Shown here one piece after another: positions 33,686-42,995 of a stretch of 46,693 bases of DNA (the first letter of the stretch is position 1; every line of letters begins with the position of its first letter). The notes under the pieces were generated by a model that did not search any database, was not told where the DNA came from, and was given only the letters and a program-made list of their open reading frames with translations. The stretch is taken from contig CAIPWR010000159.1 of the NCBI GenBank assembly GCA_903868795.1, forward strand, positions 1 to 46,693, read 5' to 3'. The stretch comes from an uncultured Spartobacteria bacterium. GTDB taxonomy: Bacteria > Verrucomicrobiota > Verrucomicrobiia > Chthoniobacterales > UBA6821. Position numbers and translations under genes: made by a program.

Positions 33686-34831
33686 ATGTCCGCCGATCCA
33701 ACCGCTCTCTATTCCCGAAAGAACCCCTTTCCCGCCAAGCTCAAGAAGAACCGTAAGCTGACTGCCGAAGGTTCCGCCAAGGACACGCGCCATTTCGAAA
33801 TCGACCTCGCTGATTCCGGCCTTGCCTATGAGGTCGGCGATTCGCTCGGAGTTTTTCCGACGAATAATCCCGATCTTGTGGAGGAGATTCTCAGAGTGCT
33901 TGGCTTCAGCGGCGAGGAACCGGTGACGGATCCAAACGGCAACACGGTCTCGATCCGTGAGGCACTGACCCGCAGCTATGTGATCACCGAGAAGGACAAG
34001 AAGCTCCTCGCCGCCATTGCGGAGAAGGATCCCACGGCCGCTCACTTTATCCCGATGACGACGCCCGAGGGGCGTGCCGAACTCGAAGCCTATGTCTGGG
34101 GCCGCGAGGTGATCGATCCCTTGCTTGCACATCCAGCCGCGAAGTTCACCCCCGAGGAGTTCGTGAAGTGCTTGCGGAAGCTTCAACCGCGTCTCTACTC
34201 GATCGCCTCGTCTCAGAAAGCGAATCCGACCGAGGTTCATCTCACGGTGGCCGCCGTTCGCTACGAGACCCATGGCCGCAAACGCGAAGGCGTCTGCTCG
34301 ACCTTCCTTTCCGATCGCGCGGACAATGCTCCCGTTCCGGTCTTTGTGCATACGGCCAAGCACTTCCGCGTTCCTGAGGATCCTTCGATTCACGCGATCA
34401 TGGTCGGACCTGGCACCGGAATCGCCCCTTTCATGGCCTTCCTTCAGGAGCGCAAGGCAACGGGCGCCACGGGTAAGAACTGGCTCTTCTTCGGCGATCA
34501 GAAATCCTCCACCGACTTCCTCTACCGCGAGGAGCTGGAATCCTGGGTGAGCGAGGGAGTCCTTCACAAGCTCTCCACGGCTTTCTCCCGTGATCAGGCC
34601 GAGAAGGTCTATGTCCAGCACCGCATGCTGGAGGAGGCCGAGGAGCTCTACGAGTGGCTCCAGCAGGGTGGCTATTTCTATATCTGCGGCGATGCCTCCC
34701 GCATGGCCAAGGATGTCGACACGGCTCTGCATCAGGTTGTCGAGAAGGCTGGTGGCAAGTCCCCCGAGGAGGCCGCCGCCTATGTTGAGGAGCTGAAGAA
34801 GTCGAAGCGCTACAGGAAGGACGTTTACTAG
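33686..34831 (+). CDS. CysJ-like NADPH flavoprotein reductase without flavodoxin domain
   Basis: A protein of 381 residues homologous to the FAD/NADPH part of sulfite reductase alpha subunit. It has the CysJ connecting domain ([22 protein letters not shown]), FAD motifs RLYSIASS and [13 protein letters not shown] motif [31 protein letters not shown] and a C-terminal aromatic residue (KDVY). The N-terminal FMN (flavodoxin) domain is missing. Electrons may therefore pass to a separate flavodoxin, ferredoxin or hemoprotein. No cysI is near. Confidence 0.9.
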   Translation: MSADPTALYSRKNPFPAKLKKNRKLTAEGSAKDTRHFEIDLADSGLAYEVGDSLGVFPTNNPDLVEEILRVLGFSGEEPVTDPNGNTVSIREALTRSYVITEKDKKLLAAIAEKDPTAAHFIPMTTPEGRAELEAYVWGREVIDPLLAHPAAKFTPEEFVKCLRKLQPRLYSIASSQKANPTEVHLTVAAVRYETHGRKREGVCSTFLSDRADNAPVPVFVHTAKHFRVPEDPSIHAIMVGPGTGIAPFMAFLQERKATGATGKNWLFFGDQKSSTDFLYREELESWVSEGVLHKLSTAFSRDQAEKVYVQHRMLEEAEELYEWLQQGGYFYICGDASRMAKDVDTALHQVVEKAGGKSPEEAAAYVEELKKSKRYRKDVY

Positions 34832-34925
34832 GTCGTTCACTGAAACGGGACAAGCTACGTTTCCAGCAGGTCGGTCGGAGATCCTTCTTGTCTCTGATCG
34901 GCTGATGGAGTCATGCTCATGGTCT

Positions 34926-35543
<618 letters not shown>

Positions 35544-35569
35544 TTCTTCTTAAGAAGTTTCAGATCATA

Positions 35570-35606
35570 AAAAAAGCCCCGCTCCGGAAACGGCGCGGGG
35601 CTTTAT
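35570..35606 (+). terminator. Rho-independent terminator after sodA
   Basis: A perfect stem GCCCCGC/GCGGGGC is continued by CCG/CGG with a GAAA tetraloop, flanked by an A-run upstream and TTTATATTT downstream. It starts 27 bases after the sodA stop. The A-run could also serve transcription from the other strand. Confidence 0.9.
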
Positions 35607-35655
35607 ATTTAACTCAAAATTTGCATTAGAAGCCGACCCTTAGATTGGGGAATGG

Positions 35656-35794
35656 GTTAAAAAGGTTAAATCGTTACAAGGTTTAAAAGTAGATCTACGA
35701 CCGTCTTTCAAGAGCCACACTGAACGCATGACGCGCATAGAGGAGTGGCTTTCTTGCAGACCATTTTAACGTTCTAACCTTTTTACATTTTAAC
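35656..35794. repeat. Imperfect inverted repeat, AT-rich arms
   Basis: The left arm near 35656-35675 (GTTAAAAAGGTTAAATCGTT) and the right arm near 35768-35794 (which contains AACGTTCTAACCTTTTTAC) are imperfect inverted copies. About 92 bases lie between and code for nothing evident. It lies between sodA and dxr, which converge. The arm sequence differs from the other repeat families here, so this is a separate element. Confidence 0.5.
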
Positions 35795-35833
35795 GCGGCA
35801 GAGACGCGGGAGATCTTCTCGCGGAAACTCTAC

Positions 35834-36967
35834 CTAACCTGCGACGATCTCTCTTGCCGCCTCGTCAGCTTCGATCAGTTGATCAAGCGTCGGGTGCTCC
35901 ACAAAGGGAACAGTATCCATCGCTCTTGCGACACTTTCCCAGATGCCGGGGAAAGAGAGTTTTCCTGCAAGGAAGGCTTCCACCGCGGCTTCGTTGGCTG
36001 CATTCAGCACGGCGGGAAGGGTGCCTCCCGCCGTTCCTGCACGGCGGGCCAGATCGAGCGCTGGGAAGAGATCGGTGCGCGGAGCCTCAAAATCAAGTCG
36101 CCCCACGGAGGCCAGGTCGAGCGGCGCACAGGGGCCGGCATAGCGCTCAGGATAGGTCAGCGCGAATTGGATCGGCAGGGCCATATCGGTGGAGCTCATC
36201 TGGGCCAGAATCGACCCATCGACGAACTCCACCATCGAGTGGACGATGCTCTGGGGATGAATCACCACATCGATCTTCTCCATCGGAATATTGAAGAGCC
36301 ATCGCGCCTCGATCATCTCGAGGCCTTTGTTGAAGAGCGTTGCCGAGTCGATCGAGATCTTCCTGCCCATGGACCAGGTTGGATGTTTGAGCGCCTGCTC
36401 GGGAGTGACAGAGGCAAGATCAGCCGAGGAGGCCTTGCGGAAGGGGCCGCCTGAGCAGGTAAGGATCAACCGTTTCACCCTCGAGGGGTCCTGCCCTTCG
36501 AGGCACTGGAAGATCGCGTTGTGTTCGCTGTCCACCGGAAGAACCCGTCCACTCATCCGGGCGGCGGTCTCCATGACAAGTTCGCCAGCCATAACCAGGA
36601 TTTCCTTGCTCGCCACGGCGAGATCCTTGTCCGATTCGAGGGCATGAAGCGCGGGCTTCAGCCCTGCGGTTCCAACGATGGCGACTAGCACGAGCTCCGC
36701 ATCCTGCAGGGAAGCGAGTTCCATGAGACCCTGTTCCCCGTGGAGAATGGGGCGACCGATCTCATGGCTCAGCTCCGTTGCTCCAGCAACATCACCAGCG
36801 CAAATACGGGCCGAGGGAAACTCGCGGGCGAGGTCCAGCAAGCGAGAGGTATTATTCCTTCCGGAGATGCCGACGATCTCGATTTTATCGGACAAGGCGC
36901 GGGCAACGCGCATCGTGCTTTCGCCGATCGAACCGGTGGCTCCCAGGACGACGACGCGCTTCTTCAT
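35834..36967 (-). CDS. dxr: 1-deoxy-D-xylulose 5-phosphate reductoisomerase
   Basis: A protein of 377 residues, close to the usual length. It makes MEP from DXP in the non-mevalonate isoprenoid pathway. Visible are the NADPH site GATGSIGEST, VASKEILVMAGELV, PVDSEHNAIFQCL with metal ligands, TCSGGPFRK, and NPMEKIDVVIHPQ-like IPMEKIDVVIHPQSIVHSMV. It overlaps cdsA by four bases (ATGA), a lipid/isoprenoid operon arrangement seen in many bacteria. Confidence 0.96.
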   Translation of the reverse strand: MKKRVVVLGATGSIGESTMRVARALSDKIEIVGISGRNNTSRLLDLAREFPSARICAGDVAGATELSHEIGRPILHGEQGLMELASLQDAELVLVAIVGTAGLKPALHALESDKDLAVASKEILVMAGELVMETAARMSGRVLPVDSEHNAIFQCLEGQDPSRVKRLILTCSGGPFRKASSADLASVTPEQALKHPTWSMGRKISIDSATLFNKGLEMIEARWLFNIPMEKIDVVIHPQSIVHSMVEFVDGSILAQMSSTDMALPIQFALTYPERYAGPCAPLDLASVGRLDFEAPRTDLFPALDLARRAGTAGGTLPAVLNAANEAAVEAFLAGKLSFPGIWESVARAMDTVPFVEHPTLDQLIEADEAAREIVAG

Positions 36968-37851
36968 GGGCGGAGCAGGAAGATGAGCAGGAAGTAAAAG
37001 AGGGGCAGCGTGAAGAGCAGGCTGTCGATCAGGTCGAGGCCGCCACCAATGCCGGGCAGGGCATGACCCGAGTCCTTGCTTTGCACCGAGCGCTTGAGCA
37101 GTGATTCAGCCAAGTCGCCTGCTACTCCCGCAATCGCGATGAGCAGCGACAGACCACAGACCAAGTTCATGGAGAAGGGGGGCAGTTGATGACTGAAGAA
37201 ATGAAACACGCCTATTCCCACAAACACCCCGAGAGCGATCCCCGCAAGGATTCCCTCACAGGTCTTCTTGGGACTGATGTTCGGAAAGAAGGGGGTGCGA
37301 CCGAAGATGCTGCCCCCGAGAAAGGCCCCCACATCGGTGAATTTCGTGACGGCGACGACGAAGAGCACCAGATATTGTCCCGTCAGGTGGCCGTCGGGTG
37401 AGCGAGGAGTGAGGTAGAGGAGCTTCGCCATGAAGAGGAAGAGCCATGGAATATACACCACCCCGAAGAGCGTGAAGGTGATCGCCTCAGCCGTGGCGCG
37501 ACCCGGATCGTTGCGTCCGTATTCCCTCAGAAAGAGGGCCATGACAAGGAAGGCCATCACCAGGGTTTCCAGCGGGAAGATGGCAAATTGGCGGAAAAAA
37601 TCCGTCGAGTGCAGCACCCAGAAAGTCATGCCGATCAGCACGGCGGCCGCCGTCATACCCATGCCCCGGTGGTGCGAGATGCCGCCGGATTTAAGCAGAG
37701 CGAAGTATTCCCAGAGAGAGCCGAGGGCCGGAACACTGATCATGACTGCGAAGGCGACCTCCGAGCGGAGAATATACGCCACGATGAGCGCCCCCCATAG
37801 GATCAGGGTGCTGATGAGGCGGGGCAGGAAAGAGGAGGGGAGTGAACGCAT
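36964..37851 (-). CDS. cdsA: Phosphatidate cytidylyltransferase
   Basis: A protein of 295 residues from the ATG at 37851; the frame opens 34 codons earlier, but that part is unlike the family. It has about eight membrane helices and makes CDP-diacylglycerol from phosphatidic acid and CTP. The C-terminal signature (S/A)GDLxES..KR..xKD is clear: [20 protein letters not shown], then [13 protein letters not shown]. It is divergent from recA and upstream of dxr. Confidence 0.93.
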   Translation of the reverse strand: MRSLPSSFLPRLISTLILWGALIVAYILRSEVAFAVMISVPALGSLWEYFALLKSGGISHHRGMGMTAAAVLIGMTFWVLHSTDFFRQFAIFPLETLVMAFLVMALFLREYGRNDPGRATAEAITFTLFGVVYIPWLFLFMAKLLYLTPRSPDGHLTGQYLVLFVVAVTKFTDVGAFLGGSIFGRTPFFPNISPKKTCEGILAGIALGVFVGIGVFHFFSHQLPPFSMNLVCGLSLLIAIAGVAGDLAESLLKRSVQSKDSGHALPGIGGGLDLIDSLLFTLPLFYFLLIFLLRP

Positions 37852-37908
37852 TCCGAGCCGCCAAAGGTAGAAAGACGCCTCATAAACGCAAGCCGCCGTT
37901 TTCCATTT

Positions 37909-37921
37909 GCGCCGTTGGCGC
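37909..37921. promoter_or_regulatory. Small palindrome between cdsA and recA
   Basis: GCGCC/GGCGC with loop gtt lies about 50 bases before the recA start and 58 bases from cdsA. I looked for a LexA-like operator (GAAC-type or CTG-N10-CAG) and found none convincing. It could act as an operator or be another short hairpin of the dispersed type. Confidence 0.25.
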
Positions 37922-37971
37922 GGAAGTCTACCTTGATGGTTCACCGAACCCACCCACTTATTTCCCGAACC

Positions 37972-39036
37972 ATGGCCAAAGACGACGCATCCGCCGCAGA
38001 AAAATCCACTGACAAGGCAACCGACAAAGCCGCCACCGCGCGCGCCAAGAACCTCGACCTCGCGATTCAGGCAATCGCTAAGGACTACGGTGACGGGGCC
38101 ATCATGCGCCTCGGCGAGGCCGCCGCCGTCAACATCGCCTCCATCCCGACCGGCAACCTCGTCATCGACCGCGCCCTCGGCGTCGGCGGATTCCCGAAGG
38201 GACGCATCATTGAGGTCTTCGGTCCTGAGTCCTCGGGAAAGACCACGCTCACGCTAACAGTCGTCGCCCAAGCCCAGAAGCGCGGCGGCGTCGCAGCCTT
38301 CATCGACGTCGAGCACGCACTCGATCCCGCCTATGCCCGCAAGCTCGGTGTGAATCTCGAGGAGCTCCTTGTCTCCCAGCCCAGCTCCGGTGAGGAGGCG
38401 CTTCGCATTTGCGAGACGCTCGTCCGTTCCAATGCCGTCGATGTGGTCGTTCTCGATTCCGTCGCCGCGCTCGTGACCAAGTCCGAGCTTGAGGGAGAGA
38501 TCGGCGACTCCGTCGTCGGTGCCCAGGCCCGCCTCATGAGCGCCGCCATGAGGAAGCTCACCGCCTTCATTTCCAAGGCGGACTGCTGCTGCATCTTCAC
38601 CAACCAGATCCGTGAAAAGATCGGCGTCATGTTCGGCAATCCCGAGACCACGCCGGGCGGTAAAGCTCTCAAGTTTTACGCCAGCGTCCGTTGCGATATC
38701 CGCCGCATCGGCGCGATCAAGCAGACCGACGGCACCGTCACCGGCAACCGCACCCGCGTGAAGGTGGTTAAGAACAAGGTCGCTCCCCCCTTCACCGAAG
38801 CCGAGTTCGATATCATGTACAATGAGGGGATCTCCTCCACCGGCTCCTTGCTGGATCTTGCGCTCGAGAAGAACATCATCGAGAAGCGCGGTTCCTGGAT
38901 GGGCTATAAGGGGAACAACATCGCCCAGGGTCGCGACGCCGCGAAGGATCTGCTCAAGACCGACACCGCGCTCTACGCCGAGATCGAGGAGGCGGTGAAG
39001 GCCGCCCTTGAGGCCGACGCCCTTGGGAAAAAGTAG
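37972..39036 (+). CDS. recA: Recombinase RecA
   Basis: A protein of 354 residues from the ATG at 37972, preceded by a Lys/Ala/Asp-rich head of about 25 residues. Walker A GPESSGKT is at 84-91. [30 protein letters not shown] and [13 protein letters not shown] (Walker B) are complete, as are L1 ([20 protein letters not shown]) and L2 ([20 protein letters not shown]). It drives strand exchange and the SOS response. The start frame is open to 37915, which I reject because it adds no homology. Confidence 0.98.
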   Translation: MAKDDASAAEKSTDKATDKAATARAKNLDLAIQAIAKDYGDGAIMRLGEAAAVNIASIPTGNLVIDRALGVGGFPKGRIIEVFGPESSGKTTLTLTVVAQAQKRGGVAAFIDVEHALDPAYARKLGVNLEELLVSQPSSGEEALRICETLVRSNAVDVVVLDSVAALVTKSELEGEIGDSVVGAQARLMSAAMRKLTAFISKADCCCIFTNQIREKIGVMFGNPETTPGGKALKFYASVRCDIRRIGAIKQTDGTVTGNRTRVKVVKNKVAPPFTEAEFDIMYNEGISSTGSLLDLALEKNIIEKRGSWMGYKGNNIAQGRDAAKDLLKTDTALYAEIEEAVKAALEADALGKK

Positions 39037-39054
39037 CAAGAAGTAACTACAGTT

Positions 39055-39235
39055 ATTAATTTGGAACTCAGCCGTAACGGCTGCGAAGCAACGGCCGGGC
39101 TAGCAAACTCAGGAAAAGACCTGAACAATCCCGAGAATACAGGCCTCACTCGGTAAGCGGGTGGGGCCTCTTTTCTGCCATTCAAGGGACTTTGATTGCA
39201 TGCAGTTCCTGCATGCCTGAGTTCCATATTATCTC
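39055..39235. repeat. Arm-family repeat, copy 4: hairpins inside both arms
   Basis: The left arm ATTAATTTGGAACTCA (39055-39070) is interrupted by a 35-base insert containing GCCGTAACGGC and GGCCGGGC before the second half AACTCAGGA (39106-39114). The right arm is a single CTGAGTTCCATATTAT (39217-39232) preceded by the hairpin GCATGCAG/CTGCATGC (39198-39216). The centre carries a terminator-like hairpin (39141-39175). It occupies the recA-pdhA gap. Confidence 0.7.
39141..39175 (+). terminator. Putative terminator downstream of recA, inside the repeat
   Basis: AGGCCTCAC pairs with GTGGGGCCT (one mismatch) around a loop of eleven bases, followed by CTTTTCT. It lies about 105 bases after the recA stop, in the centre of repeat copy 4. 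The short T-run makes it a moderate rho-independent terminator. Confidence 0.6.
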
Positions 39236-39312
39236 TTCTCGGGGATTGCTTCTGGCTTGCCGCCCGAGGCTGATTTCGGGATAGTTTCCGCCTGCCGTCC
39301 TCTAACCCGTGG

Positions 39313-40629
39313 ATGGAAACGCCCATGGCACGCACGCTTTCCCTACCTTCGAAATCAAAAAAGACCGCCCCTAAAAAGGTGGTCGGTCCCGCAGCCTCTA
39401 AAGTGGCCGCCAAGAAGCCCGCCAAACCTGTAAAGAAGGCTCCGGCCAAGGTCGTTTCGAAAATCGTTGTTAAGAAGCCCGTTACTACGAAAGCTCTTGC
39501 CAAGAAGTCCGTAGCGGTGAGGGCGACCCAGCCCACGGCCACCGCCAAAGCAGCGGCGCCATCCAAGGTGACTTCCTCCGACTTCTCCAAGTCCCCCTTC
39601 AACGCCTCCCTTAAGCCAGCACAGAAGGTCGGCTTTCTCCGCGAGATGCTCCGCATCCGCCGTTTCGAGCAGCAGGCGCTGAAATATTACAATCAGGGGA
39701 TCATGGGGGGCTTCCTCCACCTCTACAACGGCCAGGAGTCCGTTGCTGCCGGCACCGCTTCCTTGATGAACGGCCACGACGAGATCATCACCGCCTACCG
39801 CGACCACGGCCACGCCCTAGCGGTTGGTATGGGGATGAACGAGTGCATGGCTGAGCTCTTCGGCAAAGGAACCGGCTGTTCCAAGGGTAAAGGTGGCTCG
39901 ATGCACTTCTTCGCACCCGACAAGCACTACTGGGGTGGCCATGGGATCGTTGCCGGCCAGACCCCGCTCGGCCTCGGCCTGGCTTTTGCGATCAAGTACA
40001 AGAAGATCAACGGCTGCGCAGTCGCGTTCCTTGGTGACGGAGCCGTGAACCAAGGCGTCTTCAGCGAGTGCCTCAACATGGCCGCCCTCTGGGATCTCCC
40101 GATCGTCTATGTGATCGAGAACAACGGCTATTCCATGGGGACGAGCCTCGAGCGCTCCTCCGCCGTGAACGGCTCCCTGGCCAAGCGCGCCGAAGGATTC
40201 TGCGTCGAGTGGGCCACCTGCGGCGGCTTCGATCTCTACGAGCTGCGTGCCAATCTCGGCGCCGCCATGGAGCGTGCCCGCAAGGAGTCCAAGCCGATGG
40301 TTCTCGAGGTCTCCACCTACCGCTACTACGGCCACTCCGTCGCCGACGCGAACGCCAAGAAGTACCGCGCCCCCGAGGAGATCGAGCGCTACAAGGTCGA
40401 CTACGACCCGATCACCCTTTGGCAGAATCAGCTCCTCAAGGAGAAGGTCGTGACCCAGGCCCAGATCGAGAAGATCGATGCCGAGGCCAAGGCCGAGGCC
40501 GCCGCCGCCGCCGAGTTTGGAATCGCCAGTCCATGGCCCACCGAGGAGAGCATTTTTGAGGACATCTACCACGAGGTGGATCACAAGACCGAGGCCGGCC
40601 AAACGGGCCGCTTCTTCTTCAGCGAGTAG
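39313..40629 (+). CDS. pdhA: Pyruvate dehydrogenase E1 alpha subunit with histone-H1-like N-terminal tail
   Basis: A protein of 438 residues; the ATG at 39325 (MARTLSL) is an alternative start. Residues about 15-95 are a Lys/Ala/Pro/Val-rich tail with repeats such as KKPAKPVKKAPAK and VVKKPVTTKALAKK, like histone H1 or bacterial H1-like proteins. The E1 alpha core follows (LREMLRIRRFEQQA), with the TPP motif GDGAVNQG through ENN at about 241-271 and the loop HGIVAGQTPLG. It decarboxylates pyruvate with PdhB. A typical E1 alpha has about 320-370 residues, so the tail is additional. Confidence 0.93.
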   Translation: METPMARTLSLPSKSKKTAPKKVVGPAASKVAAKKPAKPVKKAPAKVVSKIVVKKPVTTKALAKKSVAVRATQPTATAKAAAPSKVTSSDFSKSPFNASLKPAQKVGFLREMLRIRRFEQQALKYYNQGIMGGFLHLYNGQESVAAGTASLMNGHDEIITAYRDHGHALAVGMGMNECMAELFGKGTGCSKGKGGSMHFFAPDKHYWGGHGIVAGQTPLGLGLAFAIKYKKINGCAVAFLGDGAVNQGVFSECLNMAALWDLPIVYVIENNGYSMGTSLERSSAVNGSLAKRAEGFCVEWATCGGFDLYELRANLGAAMERARKESKPMVLEVSTYRYYGHSVADANAKKYRAPEEIERYKVDYDPITLWQNQLLKEKVVTQAQIEKIDAEAKAEAAAAAEFGIASPWPTEESIFEDIYHEVDHKTEAGQTGRFFFSE

Positions 40630-40638
40630 GATGCCCGC

Positions 40639-40676
40639 TTAATAGACTTCAGCCTAAACCGCTAAATACCCTCTTG
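40639..40676 (+). repeat. AGCCTAAACC repeat, copy 2, before pdhB
   Basis: The sequence has CTTCAGCCTAAACCGCTAA and ends one base before the pdhB ATG (40678). It fills almost the whole pdhA-pdhB gap. It contains no ribosome binding site. Confidence 0.8.
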
Positions 40677-40677
40677 T

Positions 40678-41652
40678 ATGCCAGTCATCACCTACCGCCA
40701 GGCCCTGAACGACGCTTTCGCCGAGGAGCTCACCCGCGACGAGAATGTCTTCCTCATGGGAGAAGAGGTTGCCCAGTACAACGGAGCCTACAAGGTCACC
40801 GAGGGACTCTGGGAGCGTTTCGGATCGAAGCGAGTCATCGACACCCCGATCAGTGAGGCAGCCTTTCTCGGACTCGGAGTCGGAGCAGCAATGATGGGAC
40901 TGCGTCCCGTCGTTGAACTGATGTTCTGGAGCTTTGCCTACGTCGGCTTCGATCAGATCATCAACAACGCCGGCTGCATCCGCTACATGTCGGGTGGTCT
41001 CATCAATGTCCCGATGGTTGTCCGTGGACCTGCCAATGGCGGCACGAACGTCGGCGCGACCCACTCCCACACCCCGGAGAATTTCCTAGCGAATACTCCG
41101 GGACTGAAGGTCGTCTGCCCTGCCACTCCTTACGATGCAAAGGGCCTCATGATCGCTTCCATCCGCGACAATGATACCGTCTGCTTCATGGAGAATACTC
41201 TCCTCTACGGTGACCTAGGCGAGGTTCCTGATGGTGCCTACACCATCCCTCTCGGTGTTGCCGAGGTGAAGCGCGAGGGCATTGACGTCTCCCTCATCGC
41301 TCATGGCCGCGCGGTCCTTACCTGCCTCGCCGCCGCCGAAATTCTTGCAGCAGAGCATGGCATTGAGGCCGAGGTCGTCGATCTTCGCTCCATCCGCCCG
41401 CTCGATGAGGAGACCATCCTCAACTCCGTGGCCAAGACCCACCGTGCCGTCCTCGTCGACGAGAACAAGCCCTTCTGCGGCGTCAGCTCCCAGATCGCCG
41501 CTCTCCTTGCCGAGCACGCCTTCGACGACCTTGACGCTCCCGTCCTCCGTGTCACAGCCCTCGATGCACCGGCCATCTACAGCATGCCACTCGAGAAGCT
41601 CCAGCTTCCTGACGCCCAGGCCGTGGTCGCCAAGGTCCTTTCCTCTTTCTGA
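40678..41652 (+). CDS. pdhB: Pyruvate dehydrogenase E1 beta subunit
   Basis: A protein of 324 residues, the usual length for E1 beta. N-terminal TYRQALNDAFAEEL and VFLMGEEVAQYNGAYKV, then RVIDTPISEAAFLGLGVGAAM, and the C-terminal transketolase-like domain with VDLRSIRPLDEETIL and HRAVLVDENKPFCGVS are characteristic. It forms the heterotetramer with PdhA, which binds thiamine diphosphate. The start lies directly after a repeat copy. Confidence 0.96.
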   Translation: MPVITYRQALNDAFAEELTRDENVFLMGEEVAQYNGAYKVTEGLWERFGSKRVIDTPISEAAFLGLGVGAAMMGLRPVVELMFWSFAYVGFDQIINNAGCIRYMSGGLINVPMVVRGPANGGTNVGATHSHTPENFLANTPGLKVVCPATPYDAKGLMIASIRDNDTVCFMENTLLYGDLGEVPDGAYTIPLGVAEVKREGIDVSLIAHGRAVLTCLAAAEILAAEHGIEAEVVDLRSIRPLDEETILNSVAKTHRAVLVDENKPFCGVSSQIAALLAEHAFDDLDAPVLRVTALDAPAIYSMPLEKLQLPDAQAVVAKVLSSF

Positions 41653-41666
41653 TCCCCTTACTTCTT

Positions 41667-41705
41667 TCCTAAAAGTCTTCAGCCTAAACCGCTAACAGCC
41701 TAACT
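41667..41705 (+). repeat. AGCCTAAACC repeat, copy 3, before pdhC
   Basis: It contains AAAAGTCTTCAGCC and TAAACCGCTAACAGCC and ends nine bases before the pdhC ATG (41715). It is nearly the same as copy 2, and the two flank pdhB. Homologous recombination between these direct repeats could in principle delete pdhB. Confidence 0.8.
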
Positions 41706-41714
41706 CTTACTACC

Positions 41715-42995
41715 ATGCCCGAGATCACGATGCCCAAGTTGAGCGACACCATGACGGAGGGAACCCTCCTGCGCTGGCGCAAGAAGAAGGGTGATAAAGT
41801 TGAAGTGGGTGACATTCTGGCCGAGGTCGAGACCGACAAGGCGACCATGGAGATGGAGTCCTTCGAGGAGGGTACGCTCGCTGATATTTTCGTTCCAGAA
41901 GGTGGGAAGGTCGTTGTTGGCGCTCCTCTGGCACTGGTTCTTAAGGAAGGTGAGAAAGCCGGCGATAAACCCAAGTCAGCACCCGCTGCGCCTGCTGCTG
42001 AAGCTCCTGCCTCCCGCCCGTCTGTTTCAAGTGGTCGTCCGCTCACCCCTAGGGCACGCGCTGCAGCTCTCCGAGCGGGGAATGGAGGTGGAGCCGGAGG
42101 AAATGTGAACGAGGGCGTTCGTGTCAAGGCGACTCCCCTTGCCCGCAAGATCGCCGACGCCCGTGGCGTCCGCCTCGCAGGTCTCCAGGGCAGCGGCCCC
42201 GGCGGACGCATCATTGCTTTTGATGTCGAGAACGCTCCTGTCGGAGGAACCGCCCCTTCCGCGGGTGGATCCGCACCCGTTGCCACTATCCTCCCCACTC
42301 CGATCGCCGGAATGCCTGAGAACCGCGTTCCTCTCAGCGGCATGCGCCGCGTCATCGCGGAGCGTCTGCTTGCCAGCAAGACCCAGATTCCGCATTTCTA
42401 TCTCTCCATCGAGATCGACGCCTCACCGATGATGGCCTTCCGCAAGGAGTACATCGCCGCTAGCGGTGGCAAGATCACCTTCAACGACATCGCCCTCTCC
42501 GCCGTGGCCCGCGCCGCCATGCAGAAGCCGAAGGTCAATGCCGCCTTCGCCGGAGACGCCATCATCGAGTACGGCAGTGTGAACCTCTCCGTGGCCATCG
42601 CCGTCGAGGATGGCCTTGTCACCCCCGTTATCCGCGATGCCCAGAAGCTCTCGCTCAAGGAGATCAGCGCCGCCGTCAAGGACCTCGCTCTCCGCGCCCG
42701 TGACAAGAAGCTCAAGCCCGAGGAATACGCAGGCGGGACGATCACCGTCTCCAATCTCGGCTCCTACGGCATCGAGCAGTTCTGCGCGATCGTGAATCCC
42801 CCCCAGGCCGCGATCCTCGCGGTCGGCGCTATCGTCAAGAAACCCGTTGTGAATAGCCGCGACGAGATCGAGATCGGCCACCGCATGAGCATTACCCTCA
42901 GTGGCGACCACCGCGTCGTGGATGGAGCGGTGGCGGCGGAGTATATGACGGCGCTGCGGAAGTTGCTGGAGGCCCCCGCCCTGTTACTTCTGTAA
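41715..42995 (+). CDS. pdhC: Dihydrolipoyllysine acetyltransferase (E2) of pyruvate dehydrogenase
   Basis: A protein of 426 residues with three parts. A single lipoyl domain (about 1-80) has Lys42 in ETDKATMEME as the lipoylation site. A flexible Ala/Pro linker is followed by the E1/E3-binding domain (about 134-172, TPLARKIADARGVRLAGLQG). The catalytic domain (about 195-426) ends with the HRVVDG motif containing His399 and Asp403. E2 transfers acetyl from lipoate to CoA. No E3 (lpd) gene is present. Confidence 0.96.
   Translation: MPEITMPKLSDTMTEGTLLRWRKKKGDKVEVGDILAEVETDKATMEMESFEEGTLADIFVPEGGKVVVGAPLALVLKEGEKAGDKPKSAPAAPAAEAPASRPSVSSGRPLTPRARAAALRAGNGGGAGGNVNEGVRVKATPLARKIADARGVRLAGLQGSGPGGRIIAFDVENAPVGGTAPSAGGSAPVATILPTPIAGMPENRVPLSGMRRVIAERLLASKTQIPHFYLSIEIDASPMMAFRKEYIAASGGKITFNDIALSAVARAAMQKPKVNAAFAGDAIIEYGSVNLSVAIAVEDGLVTPVIRDAQKLSLKEISAAVKDLALRARDKKLKPEEYAGGTITVSNLGSYGIEQFCAIVNPPQAAILAVGAIVKKPVVNSRDEIEIGHRMSITLSGDHRVVDGAVAAEYMTALRKLLEAPALLLL

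Noticed and set aside
33680-34840. Antisense frame (386 codons) covering the CysJ-like gene
   Set aside because: It mirrors a certain gene codon by codon and has no recognisable motif.
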